This document shows positions 43,357-52,220 of a stretch of DNA of 64,000 nt, piece by piece; the stretch's first letter is position 1, and each line of letters starts with the position of its first letter. The position numbers and the translations under genes were made by a program. The stretch lies in contig NZ_JACVUP010000019.1 of the NCBI RefSeq assembly GCF_016625195.1, positions 1 to 64,000 of the forward strand, read 5' to 3'. The DNA is from Erwinia sp. S63 (GTDB lineage: Bacteria; Pseudomonadota; Gammaproteobacteria; Enterobacterales; Enterobacteriaceae). Under the pieces are notes generated by a model. It did not search any database, was not told the origin of the DNA, and saw nothing but the letters and a program-made list of their open reading frames with translations.

Positions 43357-45528
43357 CTGAAACGCCCGACATCAGACAACGAGGTTGCCCGCCTCGCGGC
43401 GCTGGCATCCTATCAGCAGGCGGATGCGCTGCCGGAAAACGCGCTGGACCGCCTCACCACGCTCGCCGCGCGCCTTTTTCGCGTACCCACCGCCTTCGTT
43501 TCGCTGATTGATGACCAGCGGCAGCTTTTTGCATCCCGCTACGGGCTGAACATCACCGGCACCGCCCGCAGCGTCGCCTTCTGCGACCACACGCTGGCGC
43601 AGGGGGAGATCCTCTGCGTGCCCGACGCCCTGGCCGATCCACGCTTTCGCGACAGCCCGCTGGTGCACGGCTACCCGCACATCCGCTTCTACGCGGGGAT
43701 CCCGCTGACTACCCCGGACGGGCACCATATCGGTACCGTGTGCCTGACCGACACGCAGCCGCGCCCGCCGCTCAAGGACGACGACCGGCAGCACCTGGCC
43801 GACATTGCTGCGCTGGTGATGGACCGGATGGAGGTCCACCGGCTCGAACTGCTGCGCCACGCCAGCCAGCAGCGGCTGGAGTCCATCTCGGCCACTTCCC
43901 CGGACGCCATCATCTGCACCGACCTGCGCCGGGGAATCACCTTCTGGAACCCGGCCGCTACCGCGATGTTCGGTTACGGTCCGGAGGAGATGGCGGGCCA
44001 GTACGTGGCCGGGCTTATTCCCGAGCGCTGCCAGACCGACTACCGCAACGAACTGGATCGCCTGACGGCCGACGAGGCGGCGATTTCGCAGCCTCGCACG
44101 CTGCAGATATGGGGGCTCAGGCGCGACGGCCGGGAATTTCCGGCCGACGTATCGTTCTCCGGCTGGCGGGAGGGCGGAGAACGCCTGGTGGGGATGATCA
44201 TCCGCGACGTCACCGCCCGGCACGAGAGCGAGGCCCGTCTCTGCGAACTCGCCTCACTGGACATGCTGACACGGCTGGCCAGCCGCGGTGCGTTTATGCA
44301 GCAACTGGGGCAGCTGACGGAGGCCGGTGTGCCTTATACCCTGCTGATGATCGATCTGGACGGCTTCAAGGAAGTCAATGACACGCTCGGGCACGCCGCC
44401 GGCGATGCGCTGCTCTGCCACGTGGCGGAGCAGATCCGGCAGGCGTGCCCCGGGGCGGTTACCGCCGCCCGGCTCGGCGGCGACGAGTTTATCATCCTGC
44501 TGCCGGGCGGAAGTACCGGTGCCGGCCTGACGGCGGATCGCCTGATTGCCGCGGTGCAGAGGCCCTTCAGCTACCACGGCTCCCCCGTGGTGGTCGGCGC
44601 CAGCACCGGCATTGCCGCCTTTCCTGAACACGGAGAGGACACGTCGGCCGTGATGTCGGCGGCGGATCTGGCGCTCTACCGGGCAAAGGCCTCGGGCAAG
44701 GGCTGCAGCGTCCTGTTCCGGCCCGAATTCCTGGCGGCGGAGCAGCGCCGCCGGCGCTTTGAGCGCGAGCTGGAAACCGCGGTGCGCCAGCAGCAGTTCA
44801 TTCTGCACTACCAGCCTCGCTATGACGCCGGTAGCGGCCGCCTGCTAGGCTGTGAGGCGCTGGTGCGCTGGCAGCATCCTGCCCGCGGCCTGCTGCTGCC
44901 CGCTGATTTTATTGAGATGCTGGTGAAAAGCCCGCTGTCCGTGACGCTTGGTGAATGGATTATCCGCACCGCACTGGCGCAGGTCCGCCAGTGGCAGGTC
45001 CGCTGCCCGGAGCTTCGGGTCAGCGTTAACCTGTTCCCGCGTCAGCTTTCCGGACCCGGGCTGGAAAGCGTCCTGCGCGAGTCGGCAGGCGGCGACGCCG
45101 TCTTTGTGGACCTGGAGGTCGATGAGCCGCTGCTGGCGGAGCTCGTTCAGGATGCTCCGGCGCAGTTCGCAGCCATCCGGCTCACGGGGGCTGCATTTGT
45201 TATAGATCATTACGGCCGTACGCTGGGTGCCATCAGCCTGCTGCGGCACGGCTTCGTCAGCGGTTTCAAGATCGACAAGTCGCTGACACTTGAGCTCGAT
45301 ACCAACATGCGCGTGCGTATGATGTTCCGGGCCATCGCGGCGCTGGGGAAAAGCCTCGGGCTCAGCGTGGCGGCGGAGGGGGTCGAGGACGCGGGGCAAC
45401 GGACGTTCGTGACTGGCGCCCAGTGCGACATCATACAGGGCAACGGGCTGTGCAGGCCTCTGACGCCAGCGGCGTTTGAGGCGCTGCTTAACACGGAAGA
45501 TGACTGCATGATGCTGACTGACGGCTGA
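43357..45528 (+). CDS. GAF-PAS-GGDEF-EAL protein; cyclase likely, EAL degenerate
   Basis: About 723 residues. Domains in order: GAF (about 15-155, FVSLIDDQRQLFASR, HIRFYAGIPL), PAS (about 165-290), GGDEF (about 300-460, with LGGDEFIILL intact, so cyclase activity is plausible) and EAL (from ~470). The EAL domain keeps CEALVRWQHP and AEGVED, but the key DDFGTGYSSL loop reads IDHYGRTLGAISLL, so metal-binding aspartates are missing and phosphodiesterase activity is doubtful. No ATG suits the N-terminus: an upstream GTG at 43312 has no ribosome site, but a GGGGGGA run is well placed for the CTG at 43357, which I prefer. It probably adjusts c-di-GMP in response to a ligand or redox signal. Confidence 0.88.
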   Translation: MKRPTSDNEVARLAALASYQQADALPENALDRLTTLAARLFRVPTAFVSLIDDQRQLFASRYGLNITGTARSVAFCDHTLAQGEILCVPDALADPRFRDSPLVHGYPHIRFYAGIPLTTPDGHHIGTVCLTDTQPRPPLKDDDRQHLADIAALVMDRMEVHRLELLRHASQQRLESISATSPDAIICTDLRRGITFWNPAATAMFGYGPEEMAGQYVAGLIPERCQTDYRNELDRLTADEAAISQPRTLQIWGLRRDGREFPADVSFSGWREGGERLVGMIIRDVTARHESEARLCELASLDMLTRLASRGAFMQQLGQLTEAGVPYTLLMIDLDGFKEVNDTLGHAAGDALLCHVAEQIRQACPGAVTAARLGGDEFIILLPGGSTGAGLTADRLIAAVQRPFSYHGSPVVVGASTGIAAFPEHGEDTSAVMSAADLALYRAKASGKGCSVLFRPEFLAAEQRRRRFERELETAVRQQQFILHYQPRYDAGSGRLLGCEALVRWQHPARGLLLPADFIEMLVKSPLSVTLGEWIIRTALAQVRQWQVRCPELRVSVNLFPRQLSGPGLESVLRESAGGDAVFVDLEVDEPLLAELVQDAPAQFAAIRLTGAAFVIDHYGRTLGAISLLRHGFVSGFKIDKSLTLELDTNMRVRMMFRAIAALGKSLGLSVAAEGVEDAGQRTFVTGAQCDIIQGNGLCRPLTPAAFEALLNTEDDCMMLTDG

Positions 45529-45541
45529 TGAAACGGCGCCC

Positions 45542-45856
45542 TCAGCGGCCCATCAGCCAGTGCGCCAGCCTATCGAGCAACAGGAAGGGCAGCGAGCCCA
45601 GAAACAGCAGGCCCCGCCCGACCCTGCGCATGGCGCTGCTTTCATGACAACAGGTCTCGCCACTCCTGCTGAGCGTCAGCCGTTCGTAGTTTGCCAGCTC
45701 ATAGTTGGTGGCGGGCGCCAGGCTGAGAAGCCCTTTCAGGGCCGCTTCCGGGCTTTCGGCCGTCAGGCTGCTGTCCCACCGGCGGTGCAGGCGGAGACCG
45801 GCTACCGTCAGCGGCGGGTCATCCTTTCGCGCTGCCGCACCAATCCCCGCGCGCAC
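45542..45856 (-). CDS. hypothetical protein with C-terminal membrane segment
   Basis: A 104-residue frame from GTG 45856. The last ~30 residues (GRGLLFLGSLPFLLLDRLAH) form one hydrophobic segment. The first ~70 residues are soluble and basic. Its 5' end overlaps the 3' end of the gene described at 45808-46290 by 49 bp in another frame, suggesting coupling. It has no recognised family. It is convergent with the c-di-GMP gene, whose stop lies 13 bp away. Confidence 0.5.
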   Translation of the reverse strand: MRAGIGAAARKDDPPLTVAGLRLHRRWDSSLTAESPEAALKGLLSLAPATNYELANYERLTLSRSGETCCHESSAMRRVGRGLLFLGSLPFLLLDRLAHWLMGR

Positions 45857-46290
45857 CGGCGCTGCCGCGCCTCCTCCAGCGATGATAAAGGTTCAGATGG
45901 ATTAAGGCCCTGAAGCTCAACCCGGTTAGCCGCCGGCAGCGTGGCGGCCCATGCGGCAAGCTGCTGCAAAAGTCAGGTGCCGATGCCGCATCCGCGCAGC
46001 GGCGGGGCCAGCACCAGGCCCCCGGGGGCCATTGCCACGCGTCCCGGCAGGCCGCGCCGGCCAGGGGTGAACACCGCGCTGACGGTTCCCGGAAGGGCGC
46101 CACGCGGCAGGGCAGACAGCAGGTGCCAGGTGAGCCTGAGTGTGCGCCCGGTTCTGGAGCCTGCGAAAGGCGGGTCTTCCCGGGCAGACACCAGCATGCG
46201 AAACGGCGCGTCAGGTTGAATGCCGGCGGGTAGCCGGCAAATCGTCAGGACGTGTTCCGTGACGGGTGCAGATTGTGCGGCTGCGGACAT
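45808..46290 (-). pseudogene. hypothetical protein with in-frame stop
   Basis: An ATG at 46290 with a strong AGGAGG site opens a frame that reads PFRMLVSAREDPPFAGSRTG, then RTLRLTWHLLSALP, to PPLRGCGIGT, where a TGA occurs at about 45973. The same frame continues LLQQLAAWAATLPAANRVEL to the next stop at 45808, with the same codon style. The full product would have been ~160 residues. The GxGIGTxLLQQLAxWA run looks like the nucleotide or CoA-binding turn of a GNAT-type acetyltransferase, but that is tentative. A single point mutation or sequencing error would explain the break. Confidence 0.55.
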
Positions 46291-46594
46291 GGAGCACCTC
46301 CTGATGATATTGAAGGTATCCTGATGCCCTCCGGTGGTGCTGTACAGCTGAGAGTGGACTTAAGGGCTTAATTCAGCGAAATCTGGACCCTGAGAGTTAT
46401 ATTTCTGCACGGGTCAGAATAAAATAAGCAGAATCAGAGAATTCCTGACATGATTTTTCCAGGGTTGCATTAAGGTAGCCCTGTGCACCCGGCCACGCAG
46501 AAGGCCGTCCGTGACGCCAGCAGTTCGCCTCTCAGGACCCATGGTCCGCTTTACACAGCCAGCATCAGGCCGGCTATGTGAAATACAGCGTTGA
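46291..46594. other. intergenic region with possible tiny ORF
   Basis: No confident gene. A GTG-initiated 33-codon frame near 46481-46582, preceded by AAGGTAG, ends just before the terminator at 46595; it may be a small peptide or a small RNA. Confidence 0.3.
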
Positions 46595-46626
46595 TCCCGG
46601 GACTGAACACCCCGGGAGATTTTTTA
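46595..46626 (+). terminator. intrinsic terminator
   Basis: TCCCGGG (46595-46601), loop ACTGAACAC, CCCGGGA (46611-46617), then a T-rich run. Possible end of a short transcript. Confidence 0.75.
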
Positions 46627-46674
46627 TATCCTTCCTGCCCGCCATCCCTCCGACTCTGTCTGAAACGCGGGAGA

Positions 46675-46980
46675 CACATTTGTGACACAGCGCATGCTTC
46701 TCCTGACCACAGGGTGCCGGGGGGATATCCGTGCATGCTAAAGTCTGTTCAGGAGCGGGAAAACCATGCCTTCATGCACAGAGGAGACGTCATAATGAAA
46801 AACGGTGCCACGCCCTATCGTGAAGCGCTGATACGCCTGAGCGCGCTCCGGATCCGTTACCGGCGGGCAAGCCGCAACCCGGCGGCCGGAATGGTGGACC
46901 TCGCGGCGCTGATGTCCGAGCTGGAGGAGGCCGAACAGGACGTGGAGCGATATGAAAAACAGTAAGCATCACAGAAGACC
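46675..46980 (+). repeat. duplicated segment, intact copy
   Basis: About 300 bp including the leader (CGCATG-TTCTCCTGA, GCGGGAAAA, GCACAGAGG-GTCGTCATAA-like wording) and the small gene, similar to 53908-54200. Divergence is substantial, so the duplication is not recent. Confidence 0.65.
46795..46965 (+). CDS. small hypothetical protein, duplicated at 54.0 kb
   Basis: A 56-residue protein from ATG 46795, with AGGAG nine bases upstream. Sequence features are MKNGATPYREALIRLSALRI, a basic RYRRASRNPAAG and an acidic amphipathic C-terminal helix (LMSELEEAEQDVERYEKQ). The family is not recognised. A mutated copy with about 70% identity lies at 54020-54187, and similarity extends ~110 bp upstream, so the gene and its leader were duplicated as a unit. 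Confidence 0.65.
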   Translation: MKNGATPYREALIRLSALRIRYRRASRNPAAGMVDLAALMSELEEAEQDVERYEKQ

Positions 46981-47080
46981 GGGCTAAAGTTTTTCAGCGG
47001 ATAGCCGATAACATGAAGGTGGTTAATCCGATGGCCACACTCCACGACACGAGTAAGTCCGTTTATCTCATTGATGTTTT

Positions 47081-47107
47081 CAGGGGCTGACCCGCCCCTG
47101 TTTTTTT
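47081..47107 (+). terminator. intrinsic terminator
   Basis: CAGGGGC (47081-47087), loop TGACCC, GCCCCTG (47094-47100), then seven Ts; ends the small gene at 46795-46965. Confidence 0.85.
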
Positions 47108-47550
47108 AACGTCTGTTCAGCCTGCCTGCGCTGTGTCTTCAGTAATGAATATCTTCCCCGTGCCCTGAATTTCCAACCTATCTGACAAAAATTTTTTCTG
47201 AACACTAAGTTCTGCTCTTCTGTGTTGCCTGTACGGCGGACATTACGATCAGCTTCGTGGGAAAGGGTTCAGAATCCGGGCGCTGGCGGTCCCGTACAGG
47301 AATTAACTGTGCAGGCAGCGTAATAAAAAAATGGCTTCCGGGAGGAAGCCATCAGCACAATCAGTCGCAGTATCAGATGTGTACCCTGATGAGGCACATT
47401 AAAGTTATCGGCACCTTGCTCCGAAACCTGAGCGCAACCGGCATTTTTTATAAACCTGCCAGGCAACACGCTTTTGATAAGCAGGTCCCGGCGGGTTTAG
47501 GAACATCAGTAACCTCCGCCCCCTCAATCAAAGAAAACGTAAATTCTGCC
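47108..47550. other. intergenic region, nothing recognised
   Basis: No supportable gene between the terminator and the chemoreceptor stop. Short frames appear unrelated to any family. Confidence 0.4.
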
Positions 47551-49212
47551 TCAGAAGCTCTTCCAGTTTTCATCCCCCACTGCCGCAACGGCAGGGGTGG
47601 GCCGTAATAAAGCAGCCCTCCGTACCGGCCGGACAGCCTGAGCGTCCAGAGTGCCTGCCTGGCCCGAGTCCGGAACCAGCGTAAAGTTACTCACCAGCTT
47701 GTTCAGCGCCGCCGCCTGTTCCATCAGCGAACGTGACGCGGCCGAAGCTTCTTCAACCAGCGCAGCATTCTGTTGTGTTACGTCATCCATTTGATTCACG
47801 GCAATATGGACCTGCCCGATACCCTGAGACTGTTCACTGCCGGCAACCGATATCTCATCGACAAGGTCGGCGACCTGCCGCACGGCGTCGTTCATACGGG
47901 ACATATTTTCTCCTACGCCCTCAGCCTGCGTCGATCCGGCTTCGACAAAACCCATGGATGACTCAATCAGCCCTTTGATTTCACGGGCGGAGGAGGATGA
48001 ACGTTGCGCGAGGTTACGAACTTCTCCCGCTACCACCGCGAAGCCGCGACCCTGCTCTCCGGCACGCGCGGCCTCGACGGCTGCGTTCAGGGCCAGAATG
48101 TTGGTCTGAAATGCAATGCCTTCAATCAGCCCGATAATATCCGTGATTTTTGCAGAGCTTCCCCTGATGTCACCCATTGTATCCAGAAGCGTGCGTACCC
48201 GCCCGGCGCTGTCCTCTGAAATGTCCCGGGCATTCTTCGCCAGCTGGCTGGCAAGCTGAGTGTTTTCAGCGGTCTGACGCACGGTCTCACTCAATTCTGA
48301 CATGCTTGCCGCCGTCTGCTCCAGCGAGGCAGCCTGCTCCTCTGTTCGTGAAGAGAGGTCCTCATTACCGGCTGCTATCTGCGCAGAAGCCGCGCTGACC
48401 GACTGTGAAGAGGCCTCCACCTTCGACAGCGAGGCTGAGACGCTTTCTATAAGATGATTAAACGCTTTTGCGGTCAGGCCGATTTCATCCCGGCGCGACT
48501 CGTCCACCCTGAGCGTCAGGTCAAGCCGCTGGCTGGCGTTTTCCATAGTCTGCCGCATGCCGTTGAGTTGCCCGCGGATACCGAAAACCGTTTTGAGCGC
48601 AAAGAAGGCCAGAATAGCAATGGCCAGTGCGGAACCCCCTATTAAGCTCCAGACTGTCACCTGATAAGTCCGGTCATTTTCCTGACGCAGGGTGCTGCCG
48701 ATGTCCACGTTAAGTTTGAGCTGTTTCTGGTAGCCTGCAATCAACTGGCGGGCGGCTTCGCCAATGCCGTTATTGCTCTGGAGCGCCCCCAGTGCAATGG
48801 CGTCATTCTGTGCGCGTGAGCCAGCAAGAAATTCCGGAAGCGAGGATTCAACCTGTTTGATGGTGGAGAACGCTCTCTCTGTCAACTGCCGGTCCTCCTC
48901 GTTCGATATGTCATTATTCAGGTAATAGTTGTTCAGTGATTTAATATTACTTATAGCTTCATCGATTTTCTTTTCGACTTCAGCCTGTCGCCGCGGATCT
49001 GTTGCGCTCTGGTGGCGGTAGAGCCAGATAATGAGGGAATTACTGCCGTCTACCAGTTTTCCCAGATCCAGCAATGACGCAACGGTATTTTCCTGTACAT
49101 ACTGAAAGCGGGACTGAAATCCGCCGGCAACCATGACGGCCACGATGACCATCGCGACCAGCGAGGCAGAGAGAAGTGAAAAGGTAAGCAACAATCGCTG
49201 TGTAATCGTCAT
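47551..49212 (-). CDS. methyl-accepting chemotaxis protein (Tar/Tsr class)
   Basis: A 553-residue chemoreceptor with spans at about 7-30 and 187-209 enclosing a ~155-residue helical periplasmic sensor (four-helix bundle type). HAMP and methylation helices follow, with a canonical tip (IAFQTNILALNAAVEAARAG, EQGRGFAVVAGEVRNLAQRS). The protein ends in NWKSF, matching the NWxxF pentapeptide that tethers CheR and CheB in enterobacteria, so it should be methylated by the host's adaptation enzymes. The ligand is unknown. It is separated by ~430 bp from the next plus-strand gene. Confidence 0.93.
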   Translation of the reverse strand: MTITQRLLLTFSLLSASLVAMVIVAVMVAGGFQSRFQYVQENTVASLLDLGKLVDGSNSLIIWLYRHQSATDPRRQAEVEKKIDEAISNIKSLNNYYLNNDISNEEDRQLTERAFSTIKQVESSLPEFLAGSRAQNDAIALGALQSNNGIGEAARQLIAGYQKQLKLNVDIGSTLRQENDRTYQVTVWSLIGGSALAIAILAFFALKTVFGIRGQLNGMRQTMENASQRLDLTLRVDESRRDEIGLTAKAFNHLIESVSASLSKVEASSQSVSAASAQIAAGNEDLSSRTEEQAASLEQTAASMSELSETVRQTAENTQLASQLAKNARDISEDSAGRVRTLLDTMGDIRGSSAKITDIIGLIEGIAFQTNILALNAAVEAARAGEQGRGFAVVAGEVRNLAQRSSSSAREIKGLIESSMGFVEAGSTQAEGVGENMSRMNDAVRQVADLVDEISVAGSEQSQGIGQVHIAVNQMDDVTQQNAALVEEASAASRSLMEQAAALNKLVSNFTLVPDSGQAGTLDAQAVRPVRRAALLRPTPAVAAVGDENWKSF

Positions 49213-49669
49213 CTGTAATTCCTGCCATTGTAAGTGACTGATAATTTATGAAATCTGAAAATAATAAAAACTTTCAGCATATTTATCGGCAGAAAAGCAG
49301 GAAACGTTATTTCAAATTAAGCGGGCCCGCGTCGCACGGGTATCGCGTTTTCCCCCATTGACCAGCCACCACCGCCCGGACTGGATGGACGGAGCTGCAG
49401 GGGCAGATAAATGGATGCTGTGACTGTGGGTAAGTGTCGCTGCAGAGCAAGAGGCCTGCTGCTTCTTTTACCTCCGACCTTCTGACTGATAAGCTGCTGA
49501 CAGGCCGCTAAAGCGGCATTTGCAGCACAGGCTTAGCACTGCTCGCCCGTCTGAATATCGGCTTCAGGAGCCTGCTGACCGCCGCTACAATTTTCAGTAA
49601 GCTGACAATCGCGGGCTCTGCCTACGCCAGTATGCTCATATGCATCAGATTCAAACGGAAGAAACGCAG
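49213..49669. other. divergent intergenic region
   Basis: No gene supported. It should contain the promoters of the chemoreceptor (minus) and the small gene at 49670 (plus). Confidence 0.4.
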
Positions 49670-49912
49670 ATGAAAGACTCAGAAGATGAACTGACAAAAT
49701 CCCTCTACTGGGAGGCTTGCCGGATTACCGGCATGATTTGCCTGAATCTGGCCGACCGGGGCCAGCAGACCGATCGTAATCGATTGATCCGGGAGCTGGT
49801 CACGCTCGTAAAAGCCAGCGAAAAGGAAAATGAAGTCTGTAATCCCTCGCTGATTTTCGCGATTGAACAGCTCAGGGGCGACGACCCGGATGAAGTCAGA
49901 CTTCACAGCTGA
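49670..49912 (+). CDS. small helical protein, possibly YmgB/AriR-like
   Basis: An 80-residue acidic, all-helical protein starting at ATG 49670 (GGAAG nearby); a longer frame begins at 49640. The pattern of two helices, a TDRNRLIRELVTLV helix and a final NPSLIFAIEQL helix recalls the YmgB/AriR family of small biofilm and acid-resistance connectors, but identity is low and the call is tentative. Its location in a c-di-GMP and chemotaxis island supports the idea weakly. Confidence 0.5.
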   Translation: MKDSEDELTKSLYWEACRITGMICLNLADRGQQTDRNRLIRELVTLVKASEKENEVCNPSLIFAIEQLRGDDPDEVRLHS

Positions 49913-50015
49913 ATCGGGTGCAGACTCAACAGACTACTCCGGGCAGGGATGATGTCATAAGATACCGCATTTCAGTGCCAATCTTTTTTGTGGTCCTGCA
50001 TGAAGGATGCCTCTT

Positions 50016-50618
50016 ATGGATAACGACAATCTGAACGTCAGTCACCTGGCCTGGTGCGGGCTGATTGCACTGCACACTGCCCGCCGCGACGGGGTCGCGA
50101 CCTCCCCCGCGCAGGACAACCTCTTTCTGACCCGCTGGCTGGCTGCCGCCGAGAAGCAGCGGCGTTTTCCCCGGGAGCTTGCCAGCGACATCAGCTGGCT
50201 GCTGAAAGAAGGGCGGGTGAAGGGACTGCTTGCCGACCTGCCCGGCAAGTTTGACTACCTGTGGCGCGCCGGCAACGGCAACCTGCAGGGGCAGAACGAC
50301 CTGTTCCGGCTGCAGCACGCCCTGCACGCGGTGAAACTCACCGGATGGATTTACATGGTGCTGGCAGAGAGCGAATGGAGCGGCCGCCGGCAGCTTCGCC
50401 TGAGCCCTGCGGTATCGGGCATTTACCTGAACCGTCACGCGCTGGACGCCGGCTTTGACGAGCACGGCCGCCAGCGCATACCCCTGCTCGCGCGCATCAC
50501 CGGCGAGCTTTCCGCGCTCGATAAGCTGCTGCAGCGATCGGGCTGGCGCCGGGAAGCGGCCAGAAGTGCCGATGAACATCTGCACCTCCTCCTCGCGGAC
50601 GGGTTCCGGGCAGCGTGA
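50016..50618 (+). CDS. DUF2913-family protein
   Basis: A 200-residue soluble protein. It follows the DUF2913 pattern closely: LAWCGLIALHTARRDG, DNLFLTRWLAAAEKQRRFPR, DISWLLKEGR, FDYLWRAGNG, DLFRLQHAL, ESEWSGRRQLRLS and YLNRHALDAGFD. Members are found mainly on enterobacterial plasmids and islands and have no assigned role. ATG 50016 is chosen over ATG 50007 because AAGGA is spaced eight bases from it. Confidence 0.85.
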   Translation: MDNDNLNVSHLAWCGLIALHTARRDGVATSPAQDNLFLTRWLAAAEKQRRFPRELASDISWLLKEGRVKGLLADLPGKFDYLWRAGNGNLQGQNDLFRLQHALHAVKLTGWIYMVLAESEWSGRRQLRLSPAVSGIYLNRHALDAGFDEHGRQRIPLLARITGELSALDKLLQRSGWRREAARSADEHLHLLLADGFRAA

Positions 50619-50822
50619 GGCCTGAACAGAAATGGTCACGGACGTTACAGACTACAGTGAACATGCGCGCCGGCTCAGGTTTCAGGGCGGGCGGCCGATA
50701 ATACCTGCGTAGACAGAATAATAAATCGTTTTTTTTCATTTCCTGAACGGGGAGCCGCCCGGCGGCACCCCACTTTTTTGGACGGCGACCACGTGCGCGA
50801 TCGCCAGGACAGGAACCACAGC

Positions 50823-51056
50823 ATGAACAGGCATGAAGTCACGTCTCAGCTGTTTCGCAGCGCAGGTTACGATCCGACCAGCGGCGTACTTGAACTGGAG
50901 TACCGGAACGGCGCGTGCCGTCGCTGGCTCGCGGTGCCGGCAAAGGTGTATCAGGCGTTCTGCGCGGCCGCGGACGTTGACGCATTTTTCAGGAGCAGTA
51001 TCGAGGGCCGCTACCTTTCCCTGCGGGGCAGCCTCAGCCTGCGGCGCGGCGTCTGA
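50823..51056 (+). CDS. KTSC-domain small protein
   Basis: A 77-residue protein with the KTSC fold pattern: VTSQLFRSAGYDPTSGVLEL, an RNGACRRWLAVPAKVYQAF stretch and a FFRSSIEGRYLSL end. KTSC domains are small beta-rich modules, often plasmid- or phage-borne, that may bind nucleic acid. ATG 50823 is taken because the longer frame from 50778 has no ribosome site. Confidence 0.75.
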   Translation: MNRHEVTSQLFRSAGYDPTSGVLELEYRNGACRRWLAVPAKVYQAFCAAADVDAFFRSSIEGRYLSLRGSLSLRRGV

Positions 51057-51530
51057 CGCTATCATCTGCGCATACGCATCATAATCTTCAGCTGTCTACT
51101 GTCGCGCGGTTATCTTATCCCGACTGGCCACGCGCCGGCCCGCGGCCACTCCGTTCAGTCAGGTGGCCGTTTCCCCCCGGAAAGTAGCGTTTCAGCCATT
51201 ACTCATTCGGGCATGCGGGAATAACGAGTACGGATGCTCCCGGATAACATAAGGAAAATTACGTCACGAAAAATGAATTTCACCCACAGCTGCTGGAAGA
51301 TGCGGCAGCCTGGTTTTTCTGGATGCTGGTATCCCGCGACGGGTTTGAGCTCACACATTAAAAATGTTTTACAGACCCGCGGACAGTCACTCCTCAACCA
51401 TCCTGAGCGGAAAAATCATTTTCCGGCGCTATCCGCTCGGGGAGATTCCAACATCTACGTTCAGCGCCTTCTGCAGCGCTGTTGCTGAAAACGCGCACGC
51501 CCGGGCTGTCCGGGAAAAAATCTCACCGGC
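51057..51530. other. intergenic region, nothing recognised
   Basis: No supportable gene; a 84-codon frame at 51234-51488 lacks a ribosome site and shows biased, non-coding-like composition. Confidence 0.4.
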
Positions 51531-51962
51531 ATGATTTACAGCGAGCACCGCTTTAGCTGGAGGACGTCTTCCGCCGCCGGTATCTCTGCGGCACATCTTG
51601 ATTTTCCTGTTACGGTCGAGGGTGACAGCTTTCCCCGGTGCGGTTCTCTCTGCCTGCGTGCTCCTCTGCCCGCGGTCGTGTTTGCCGATTCACCGCCACC
51701 TGAGGGTTTCCTGCGGATTGCGGACACCCGCGCCCTGGGTTTCAGCATGCCGCTCTGGTTGTCACCTCAGACAGTCAGTCGGGTTGAATCCCGCCTGTGG
51801 CTTCTGCCGGGGATATTTTTTATCCCCGTATATCCGGAGCTGACAGACCGGTACTGGAAAAAAGTCATACCCAACGGCGTCTGTGCCAGAGAACGGATAA
51901 TAATGGAGAAGGACGGGGAGGCCGTGAGCTTCGATTTCCACTGGCAAAGTCGCACGCACTGA
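51531..51962 (+). CDS. hypothetical protein
   Basis: A 143-residue frame encoding a soluble protein with several tryptophans and prolines (ALGFSMPLWLSPQTVSRVES, LLPGIFFIPVYPEL). No signal peptide and no recognised family. The ATG has only weak ribosome-site support. It is flanked by poorly coding sequence, so it may be an isolated cargo gene or a chance frame. Confidence 0.4.
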   Translation: MIYSEHRFSWRTSSAAGISAAHLDFPVTVEGDSFPRCGSLCLRAPLPAVVFADSPPPEGFLRIADTRALGFSMPLWLSPQTVSRVESRLWLLPGIFFIPVYPELTDRYWKKVIPNGVCARERIIMEKDGEAVSFDFHWQSRTH

Positions 51963-52220
51963 AACCTTTAAAAGAGTAAATTCCGGTGCTGCCGAGAGCA
52001 TGTGTGTCAGCGGGAAAGTGCAGCAGTACTTAGGGGGAGCATGACAAAACGTATTATATACCCGATCTGCAAAAAGCATGGTCAGGCTGCCCCCCAGATA
52101 TCTGATGCAGAGCCCGTAACCAGCACCCGCAGCATATCGGTCCAGATGAACACAAGGCCGCCCCAGGGGTTTCTGGCTCCTCCACACCGCTAAACCTTCC
52201 CCTTTATATCAGTCAGCCCA

